Shown: piece by piece, positions 23,777 to 29,759 of the stretch | Position numbering within the stretch: position 1 is the stretch's first letter | How the letters are laid out: every line of letters begins with the position of its first letter | Source: an uncultured Bilophila sp. | Lineage (GTDB): Bacteria > Desulfobacterota > Desulfovibrionia > Desulfovibrionales > Desulfovibrionaceae | Reading direction: 5' to 3' | Assembly (NCBI GenBank): GCA_902373525.1 | Contig: CABKMN010000027.1 | Span: forward strand, 1 to 29,759 | Length of the DNA: 29,759 bases | Notes under the pieces: model-generated | The model's input: the letters and a program-made list of their open reading frames with translations, nothing else | What the model was told of the DNA's origin: nothing | The model's database searches: none | Translations under genes and position numbers: made by a program

Positions 23777-25846
23777 ATGGCTATTGAAACTCCCACTTGG
23801 TTTGATGCTAACGAGTATTACAAGAACAAGGCCGACCAGCTCAATGCCGTCGATCCCGACAACTACGGCACTTGGGACGGCGGTACGGTGAAGGATTTCT
23901 TCATCAGCAAAGGCATCGACCCCTATCAGCATTTCCTTGAGTACGGCAAAGCTGAAAACGTCGCTCCGAACGCGTATTTCGATGTCCGCTTCTATCTGCG
24001 CGCCAAGGCCGATCAGTTGAACAACTACGAAAACGAAGACGGCTCCATCGGGTTTGACGGCAAAGCCGACTGGACCGCCGCCGACGTTCAGAAAGCCTTC
24101 ACCGACGCCGGTCTGACCGCGTGGGATCACTATGTGCAGGCCGGTGCGGGCGAAGGGATCAACCCCAGCGCCAATTTTGACGCCGAAGCCTACTATGCCG
24201 CCAAGATGGAACAGTTGAACGGCCTGGAAGACGGCCAGGGCTTCGAAGGTCATCAGTGGACCGTCGCCGACGTGAAGGAATCCTTCGCCGAGGCGGGGAT
24301 AACCCCGGCCGAGCACGCCGCCGCCTTCGCCAAGGCGGAAAAGATCGACGTGACGCCGTCTGCCACTGACCCCACCGCCGCCGACGACTTCGATCCCTAC
24401 GCCGGCGTAATCACCGCTTCTGAGTTCACGGGCACCTCCGGCGACGACAAGATTCTCGTGCCCGCCGCCGGGGCCGTCGACATCAAGGGGCTTGCCGGCG
24501 ACGATCAGGTGATCCTCTCCGAGGACGGGGCGTATACCGGCGACATCGACGGCGGCACCGGCAAGGACAAGATCGTCATCAAGGCTGACGTCGATCTGTC
24601 CGGCATGGATACGATCACCAACGTCGAATCCCTCGACATGTCCGCCAAGGGCGCCCAGAAAGCCACGCTGACTGCCCAGCAGTTTGTGGACTTCGGAAAC
24701 GGCGCCGACATCGTCGCCTCCGCCAAGGACGGCGACACTGTTATCCTTAATGAAGCTCTTGAGAAGGCCGACGCCATCATCGACGCCACCGGCTATGCCG
24801 GCAAGCTCCAGATGGGGAGCGACGACATCAAGGTGAAACTGGCGATCAGCCAGCTCGCCAACCTGGTTGATGCCTCCGGCACCGTTCTGGTCGACGTCGC
24901 CACGGCTACGGACATCAAGAACGTCAAGGAACAGATCGCCAAGGTTGACGAACTGACCCTGACCGGTTCCACGATGGACATCTCCGCTCAGGACTTTGGT
25001 GCTGCCAAAATCCACTTCGCCGACTCCAAGATCCAGACCGTTACCATGACGGACGAGCAGTTCAATAACGTCACGGAAGTGAATGATGCGATTCACGCCA
25101 TGACTTCCCAGGACCATATCACCGTGAAGCTCTCTCCCAGTGTGAGTTTTGACGCCGCTGCTAATACCAAGGACAATATGCACGACCAGCTCAACCTGGT
25201 TGACACGCTCGTCGTCGTTGGTGCGGTTGAAAGTAATGCGTCCGGTGTGGATCTGCACACTGCCGACACGTTCACGGGCAAGATCACGCTTGAGAAAGGC
25301 GAAGCCAAGGCGTCCGACTACGATCTGACCCTGAGCGCCGCTCAGTTCAAGAATCTGACCAACCCTACCGCTCTTGATTCGGGCGACACCGTGACGATTC
25401 ACCTGAGCGACAAGGCCGACACCATCAAGCTGACGAATGCAGAGGACACCGTAATCTTCAACGATACCGGATTCAAGGATGTCATCACCAACTTTGGCTC
25501 CGGCGATAGTATCAAGTTTGACGGAACCACAGATGCAGCTTTCTCCGGTTTCGCGGTAACGTCGAGTGGCACTGAAGCTGCTTCCGGTGACAAGGTCTAC
25601 ACCTTGGAGTCTGACGCTAAGCCTATTTCCTCCGCCGCTGCTCTTGTCGATGCTTTGTCCGGTGTGAACTTGGGAAGTGGTGCAGAACTTGTTGTCGTGA
25701 GCTATGCGAAAGACGGTACGGCGGCCAATATCTGGTATGTTGAGAATGACGGGACTGCTGGCGTTGACGCCAGCGACGCCATCCATCTCATCGGCACTGT
25801 TACCGGAGGGAACATTGAGGCCAGCGACTTTACTGTCCTGGCGTAA
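23777..25846 (+). CDS. S-layer/RTX-like secreted surface protein, right paralog
   Basis: This 689-residue acidic protein is a full-length paralog of the product of 7547-9646. The first ~130 residues are nearly the same (MAIETPTWFDANEYY; the VKDFFISKGIDPYQHF and DWTAADVQKAF segments), and similarity falls along the rest. Three N-terminal modules lie at ~7-60, 67-130 and 135-195. They are followed by beta-type sequence with degenerate RTX turns (DGGTGKDKIVI) and repeated segments ending in LTAQQF, MTDEQF and LSAAQF. The C-terminus has TGFKDVITNFGSGDSIKF and ends in FTVLA, as expected for a T1SS signal. No cysteine and no N-terminal signal peptide are visible. The ATG follows GGAGGAAG. It is transcribed away from the T1SS operon. 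A coat or adhesin role is inferred. Confidence 0.8.
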   Translation: MAIETPTWFDANEYYKNKADQLNAVDPDNYGTWDGGTVKDFFISKGIDPYQHFLEYGKAENVAPNAYFDVRFYLRAKADQLNNYENEDGSIGFDGKADWTAADVQKAFTDAGLTAWDHYVQAGAGEGINPSANFDAEAYYAAKMEQLNGLEDGQGFEGHQWTVADVKESFAEAGITPAEHAAAFAKAEKIDVTPSATDPTAADDFDPYAGVITASEFTGTSGDDKILVPAAGAVDIKGLAGDDQVILSEDGAYTGDIDGGTGKDKIVIKADVDLSGMDTITNVESLDMSAKGAQKATLTAQQFVDFGNGADIVASAKDGDTVILNEALEKADAIIDATGYAGKLQMGSDDIKVKLAISQLANLVDASGTVLVDVATATDIKNVKEQIAKVDELTLTGSTMDISAQDFGAAKIHFADSKIQTVTMTDEQFNNVTEVNDAIHAMTSQDHITVKLSPSVSFDAAANTKDNMHDQLNLVDTLVVVGAVESNASGVDLHTADTFTGKITLEKGEAKASDYDLTLSAAQFKNLTNPTALDSGDTVTIHLSDKADTIKLTNAEDTVIFNDTGFKDVITNFGSGDSIKFDGTTDAAFSGFAVTSSGTEAASGDKVYTLESDAKPISSAAALVDALSGVNLGSGAELVVVSYAKDGTAANIWYVENDGTAGVDASDAIHLIGTVTGGNIEASDFTVLA

Positions 25847-25866
25847 CGTTTGACGTTCCATTTCCC
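25847..25866 (+). repeat. 20 bp block shared with the left surface-protein gene (right copy)
   Basis: The 20 bases immediately after the TAA are identical, in inverted orientation, to 7524-7543 behind the left paralog. The block includes a small palindrome (ACGTTTGACGT). Together with the shared leaders it shows that both ends of the gene cassette are conserved while the interior has diverged. Confidence 0.85.
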
Positions 25867-25880
25867 TGTGCCATAAACCT

Positions 25881-25920
25881 GCCCCCTCCCGCTTCTTCAG
25901 AAATGGGAGGGGGCTTTTTT
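25881..25920 (+). terminator. Rho-independent terminator of the right surface-protein gene
   Basis: A perfect 10-base GC-rich stem (gccccctccc / gggagggggc) with a 14-base loop is followed by six T, ~35 bases after the stop codon. Confidence 0.92.
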
Positions 25921-26055
25921 ATCCGCGCGACAAGCCGAGCCTTGTGACGGGAGGCGAGGCGTCTTCCCGTCGAACGTTTCTCCGCTCCCGAAGAGGCGGT
26001 TGCGTCGGAGGCTTTCAGGGGAACGGCGGAGAACCGATTTCCGTCGACGGAGGGA

Positions 26056-26090
26056 GGGGAAAGGCGTCCGGGCGAACGAGCCTTTTCCCC
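26056..26090 (-). terminator. Possible terminator after thiL
   Basis: ggggaaaggc pairs with gccttttcccc, with one bulged base, starting 8 bases beyond the thiL stop on the minus strand. No U-run follows, so this is a weak candidate. Confidence 0.4.
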
Positions 26091-26098
26091 TTGGCTTT

Positions 26099-27097
26099 CT
26101 AGTCCGCGAAGTGGTCGAAGCCGCCGGAGAAGGGAGCTCCGTCGACGCGGATGCCGCCGTTTTCGGTGACCTTGCCGAGCATGGTGGTTTCGGCGTTGGC
26201 GACCATGACGTGGACGGCGAGTTCGGGGGAACAGGTGCCGATGAGCGCGTAGTCCTCGCCGCCGAGGAAGGCGTGCCGCTTTCCGGCGGCGACGGGATCG
26301 GTTTCGCCCCGGACCCGCATGAAGCGCAGGACGTCGGGATGGGGCATCGGCAAGTCGATGTCCGCGCCGAGGCCGGGGCCGAGCAGGCGCGGCAGGTCGC
26401 GGGCCAGTCCGTCGGAAAGGTCCATCAGCCCGAGCCGTCCGCAGGTCGGGTCGTTGCGTTCGCGGCCCCAGTCCGCCGCCAGCCGGGACAGGCGCATGCC
26501 TTCCTTGAGGCGCGGGACGGGGCGCAGGTGCGCCTCGCAGGGCGCGGCCCAGTCGGGGAGGGCGGCGCGGCCCCGTTCTTCGAGCAGCATCAGCCCGGTG
26601 CGGGCAAGGCCCGGTCTGCCGATGATGAACACGACGTCGCCGGGTTGCGCTTCGCCGCGCAGGAGGGTTTTTTCCGCCTGCCCGAACACGGTCACGCTCA
26701 GGTGCAGCTTGTCGGCGCGGGACAGGTCGCCGCCCACGAGCGGGGCGTCGAATGCGGCGGCCAGTTCGGCCATGCCCGCGCACAGGCCGTCCACCAGCGC
26801 CGTGTCCGCGTCGGGCGGCAGGGCCAGCCCCACCGTGAAGCCCACGGGCCGCGCGCCGTCGGCGGCGAGATCGCTCAGGTTGACCGCCAGCCCCTTCCAG
26901 CCGATGTCGCCGGGCGTGAAGTAGGAGCGGCGGAAATGCACGTCCTCCATGAACAGGTCCGTGCTCACGCACAGCGGCCCGGTGACGCCGAGCACCGCGC
27001 AGTCGTCGCCGCGCCCGAGCAGCACGTCCGGGCCGCCGTCGGGAAAGTGCGAGGCGATGCGGGCGAGGATATGATCTTCGGAAACGAGATCGGACAT
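26099..27097 (-). CDS. thiL: Thiamine-monophosphate kinase
   Basis: ThiL phosphorylates thiamine monophosphate to thiamine pyrophosphate with ATP, the last step of cofactor synthesis, in the cytoplasm. The 332-residue protein has normal length. It shows the N-terminal GRGDDCAVL metal/nucleotide motif, STDLFMEDVHF, GWKGLAVNLSDLAADGARP, VGGDLSRAD, the LMDLSDGLARDLP substrate region and a GGEDYAL segment near the end. The ATG directly abuts the stop of the helicase gene (TAA ATG), and the Shine-Dalgarno GGAGGA lies in the helicase's last codons, so the two are translationally coupled. It is high-GC housekeeping sequence, marking the edge of the variable surface locus. Confidence 0.94.
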   Translation of the reverse strand: MSDLVSEDHILARIASHFPDGGPDVLLGRGDDCAVLGVTGPLCVSTDLFMEDVHFRRSYFTPGDIGWKGLAVNLSDLAADGARPVGFTVGLALPPDADTALVDGLCAGMAELAAAFDAPLVGGDLSRADKLHLSVTVFGQAEKTLLRGEAQPGDVVFIIGRPGLARTGLMLLEERGRAALPDWAAPCEAHLRPVPRLKEGMRLSRLAADWGRERNDPTCGRLGLMDLSDGLARDLPRLLGPGLGADIDLPMPHPDVLRFMRVRGETDPVAAGKRHAFLGGEDYALIGTCSPELAVHVMVANAETTMLGKVTENGGIRVDGAPFSGGFDHFAD

Positions 27098-29320
27098 TTA
27101 TTCCTCCAAAGTCAGAAAGGCGCTGAGGATGACCTTGAGCCCGAAGCCGGGGAAGTTCACCCGGCACTTGTCGGGCGGGAGCCGCTCCACGATCTTGCCG
27201 CGACCGAAGACCTTGTGGCGGCAGTAGCCGCAGCCTTCGCCGCCCTTGCCCTTTGCGGCGGGAACCTTTTCGGGTGCCACCGGGGGCGGGAACACGCCCT
27301 TGACGCGTCCGGCGTCGGGATGCGCCAGCGCGCGCGGAACGTCCGGCGCGGGCCGCGCGAAGGCGGGATCGCCCGCAAAGGACGTGTTGCGTCTGGACAG
27401 GCGGCCCGTGTAGCCTTCCTGCCATTCCTCAAGCGCGCCGAACGGCAGTTCGCGGACGAAGGGGCTGGGGACGGCGGGTTCGTTGCCGCCGTTCTGGCGG
27501 TTGTACAGCGTGGCGGGCACGGAGAGTTCGAGGTCCTCGCGGGCGCGGGTGCAGGCTACGTACATGAGGCGGCGCTCCTCCTCGAAGTCTTCGGGCCGCA
27601 CCAGCGCGTGGCGCGACGGGAAGCGGTCCTCCACGAGATCAAGCACGATCACGGCGTCCCATTCCAGCCCCTTGGCGGAGTGGATGGTGGAGAGCACGAC
27701 CCGGCCCGCCTCGTCGATTTCGTCGGCCTCGTCTTCCGGCGTTTCCAGCGAGAGGTCGGCCACGAACTGTTCCAGATCGGTGTAGGCCGAGGCGATGTGC
27801 GCGAGTTCGGAAAGCCCCTGCTGGCGGCGGGGCCAGTCGTCGGGGAACATGGCCTGCAACCGGGGCGTGTAGTGCTCGATGACCATTTCGATGAGCGCGG
27901 CGGGCGTCAGGTTGTGCTGGCGCAGCTTGTCGAGCAGGAGCATGTCCGACCACAGGTCGGGATACTTGGCGCAGGCTTTCCGCAGGACGTCGAAGTCGCC
28001 CTGTGCGGCGATCTGGTAGATTTTCTGGGCGGTCTTGGTGCCCACGCCCTTGGAGAGCCCGGCGACGCGCTCGAAGGAGGGCATGTCCAGCGGATTGATC
28101 GCCAGCCGGACGAAGGCCACCACGTCCTTGACGTGTACGGCTTCGGTGTAGCGCAGGCCGCCGTACTTGCGGAACTTGACGCCGCGTTTCGCGAGCGCGA
28201 CCTCAAGGTGGTACGACTGATAGCCCGCCCGGAACAGCACGGCGATTTCCTTGGCCTGATAGCGGTCGAGCAGTTCCTCCACGCGGGTCGCGACCAGATT
28301 GGCCTGCGTGAGATCGCTCATGGGACGCATGAGGCGCACGCGGGGCGTCTTGTCGGTGCGTTCCTTCCGGGTGAAGAGGTTCTTGCGGAAGCCTTCCGAG
28401 GCCGGGGCCAGCACGGCGTTGGCGACGTCGAGCACGGGCTGGGTGGAGCGGTAGTTCTCCTCCAGACGGATGACGCGGGTGCCGGGGAACAGTTTGGGGA
28501 AATCGAGGATGTTGCGAACGTCCGCGCCCCGGAAGGCGTAGATGGACTGGGCGTCGTCGCCCACGGCCATGACGTTGCCCGCTTCCCCGGCGAGGAGGCG
28601 CACCAGCCGGGCCTGCACGCGGTTGGTGTCCTGATATTCGTCCACCATGATGTAGCGGTAGCGTTCCCGGAACAGCGGCGCCAGCCCTTCCCGGCCCGTT
28701 TCGGGATCGCCCTTGAGCAGGTCCTCCAGCTCGAACAGCAGATCGTCGTAGTCGAGCAGGCCGTGCCGGCGGCGGAACGCCTTGTAGGCCTCCCCGATGC
28801 TTTCCAGCGCGTCGGCGTGGGGCAGGAGGTGCTGCGCCTCGCGCTGGAGCACGTCTCCAAGGGAGATTTCCTTGTTCCGCGCCTTGCTGAGGAGGCCGAT
28901 GACGGCTTGCGTCTTGGGGAAGGAGCGGTCGCCCTTGCCGACCTTGAGCCGTTCCTTGCACTGCTGGATGGCGGAGGCGCTGTCCGCCGAGTCCATGACG
29001 GTCACGGGGCCTTCCGCCCATGCGGGCCGGTACTGGCGCAGCACCGAGAACGCGAAGCCGTGGAACGTGCCGCCGTGGACGCCGCCGAGGCTGTAGCCGA
29101 GCAGGTCCGTGGCCCTGAGCAGCATTTCGCGGCTGGCCTTGCGCGTAAAGGTGAGCAGGAGCATGGCCTCGGGAGGCACGCCCTGTTCCGCCAGCCACGC
29201 CAGACGGTGGACGATGGTGCGGGTCTTGCCGCTCCCCGCGCCCGCAATGACCAGCACCGGACCGTCCGGGGCCGTCACCGCCTCAAGCTGCGCCGGGTTC
29301 AATGTCGAAATGTCTATCAC
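27098..29320 (-). CDS. UvrD/PcrA/Rep-like superfamily I DNA helicase
   Basis: This 740-residue 3'-5' ATP-dependent DNA helicase is of the UvrD/PcrA/Rep group, which acts in repair and removal of obstacles at forks. Motifs in order are Q-motif LNPAQLEAV, Walker A AGAGSGKT, DEYQDTN (motif II), QSIYAFRGAD (III), LEENYRST (IV), STIHSAKGLEWD (V) and YVACTRARE (VI). The C-terminus (GYCRHKVFGRGKIVERL, then FGLKVILSAFLTL) resembles the tudor-like tail of PcrA/UvrD. I chose a GTG start at 29320 (VIDISTLNPAQ) because it follows GGAG and homology begins here. The 26 extra in-frame codons upstream are Arg- and Pro-rich and not family-like. It is the first gene of a pair with thiL. I cannot separate uvrD from pcrA or rep by eye. 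Confidence 0.9.
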   Translation of the reverse strand: MIDISTLNPAQLEAVTAPDGPVLVIAGAGSGKTRTIVHRLAWLAEQGVPPEAMLLLTFTRKASREMLLRATDLLGYSLGGVHGGTFHGFAFSVLRQYRPAWAEGPVTVMDSADSASAIQQCKERLKVGKGDRSFPKTQAVIGLLSKARNKEISLGDVLQREAQHLLPHADALESIGEAYKAFRRRHGLLDYDDLLFELEDLLKGDPETGREGLAPLFRERYRYIMVDEYQDTNRVQARLVRLLAGEAGNVMAVGDDAQSIYAFRGADVRNILDFPKLFPGTRVIRLEENYRSTQPVLDVANAVLAPASEGFRKNLFTRKERTDKTPRVRLMRPMSDLTQANLVATRVEELLDRYQAKEIAVLFRAGYQSYHLEVALAKRGVKFRKYGGLRYTEAVHVKDVVAFVRLAINPLDMPSFERVAGLSKGVGTKTAQKIYQIAAQGDFDVLRKACAKYPDLWSDMLLLDKLRQHNLTPAALIEMVIEHYTPRLQAMFPDDWPRRQQGLSELAHIASAYTDLEQFVADLSLETPEDEADEIDEAGRVVLSTIHSAKGLEWDAVIVLDLVEDRFPSRHALVRPEDFEEERRLMYVACTRAREDLELSVPATLYNRQNGGNEPAVPSPFVRELPFGALEEWQEGYTGRLSRRNTSFAGDPAFARPAPDVPRALAHPDAGRVKGVFPPPVAPEKVPAAKGKGGEGCGYCRHKVFGRGKIVERLPPDKCRVNFPGFGLKVILSAFLTLEE

Positions 29321-29759
29321 GGGAACTCCGTGGGAAGGACGCCTCCGGCGGCAAGGAGGGCTGCCGCCCCCTTGCTGCCCGGCGGGCATGATGCACACCG
29401 GGCCCCCTCGAAGCCGCCAAGCCGCGCCGCAGGCTGAAACGGCGTTTCGCCCTGCGGCGCGGCTTGGCGGTACGGGTGGCGTCGGAAACGTCCTTCACCG
29501 AGTTGGTTTCAAGAAAACGTATTCCCCATACAAACACAAACGCTCCCAAAACACAAAAGTTTCGGAAGCCGCCAATCTGTTGACTCCCCTGCCTTTTCGT
29601 CTTCAAAGCCGGAGGGGCGACGGCCTTGAGCCCGGAACGGGGGAAACTTCTTTCCAGACCCGACGCGGTAACGTCATGCCTCCGCAGACAGGGAAAACCG
29701 GAAGCGGGGATTCGATAAGGATGAACGTCTTTGAAGGGAAGGGGGCGGGGTTTGGGGAG
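29321..29759. other. Region upstream of the helicase gene
   Basis: About 440 bases hold no gene I can support. Open frames here are short and low in meaning. The region contains the large GC hairpin at 29414-29470 and must include the helicase promoter, which I could not place with confidence. A neighbouring gene may begin beyond the window edge. Confidence 0.5.
29414..29470. repeat. Large perfect GC hairpin upstream of the helicase gene
   Basis: Two 20-base arms (ccgccaagccgcgccgcagg and its exact complement) enclose 17 bases that contain a second small stem (gaaac/gtttc). No U-run follows on either strand. It could be a leader structure, a REP-like element or a terminator of a gene outside the window. 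Confidence 0.8.

Noticed and set aside
23627..25861. 744-codon open frame on the minus strand
   Set aside because: It mirrors the right surface-protein gene, which has a good ribosome binding site, a paralog and a terminator on the plus strand. The mirror product is not protein-like.
7524..25866. Composite transposon bounded by inverted repeats
   Set aside because: The inverted sequences are functional genes with leaders, not insertion-sequence ends; no transposase or target duplication was seen. Inverted gene duplication fits better.
26000..29437. 1145-codon open frame on the plus strand
   Set aside because: It is antisense to thiL and the helicase, both with full family motifs. High GC opens the opposite frame, and the translation is His/Gly/Arg-rich without a fold.

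Overview
The window suggests a Gram-negative, GC-rich member of the Desulfovibrionaceae (Bilophila, Mailhella or Desulfovibrio-like). This rests on overall gene style, high-GC housekeeping genes and a type I secretion (T1SS) locus with S-layer-like substrates. No rRNA or marker gene is present, so the assignment is tentative. I see no tRNA, rRNA, CRISPR array or insertion sequence.

Layout. (1) Positions 1-7440, all on the minus strand, hold a surface-polysaccharide block. In transcription order it is a GT9-like/methyltransferase fusion, a small SAM methyltransferase, gmd, a DUF6165 protein, an FkbM-type protein, a terminator, and a TIGR04326-like capsule/O-antigen protein. Two (GA)n microsatellites sit in this block. 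One lies directly after the start codon of the small methyltransferase and leaves it out of frame, so it is OFF as sequenced. The other forms the last codons of the FkbM gene. (2) Positions 7547-9646 (minus) and 23777-25846 (plus) are two paralogous ~690-residue secreted S-layer/RTX-like proteins in inverted orientation. They share a ~180 bp leader, the N-terminal coding region and a 20 bp block just after the stop codon. (3) Between them lies a ~14 kb segment with every gene on the minus strand. From right to left it carries a T1SS operon (ABC exporter, HlyD adaptor, NlpE/META-like periplasmic protein, TolC), then an AT-rich part with an ABC O-antigen exporter (wzm, wzt), a large methyltransferase/coiled-coil/glycosyltransferase protein, a serine recombinase and an acyltransferase. 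(4) Positions 26099-29320 (minus) are a housekeeping pair, a UvrD/PcrA-like helicase and thiL, whose stop and start codons abut.

How it may work together. The T1SS operon is the obvious exporter for the two surface proteins, and the Wzm/Wzt genes and sugar enzymes build and modify the polysaccharide that lies with or under them. The arrangement of inverted S-layer-like paralogs with conserved 5' ends around their own T1SS operon closely parallels the invertible sap locus of Campylobacter fetus. With the two GA tracts it makes this window look like a cell-surface variation locus, with DNA inversion for the protein coat and slipped-strand switching for sugar methylation. Inversion and switching are inferences from one static sequence.
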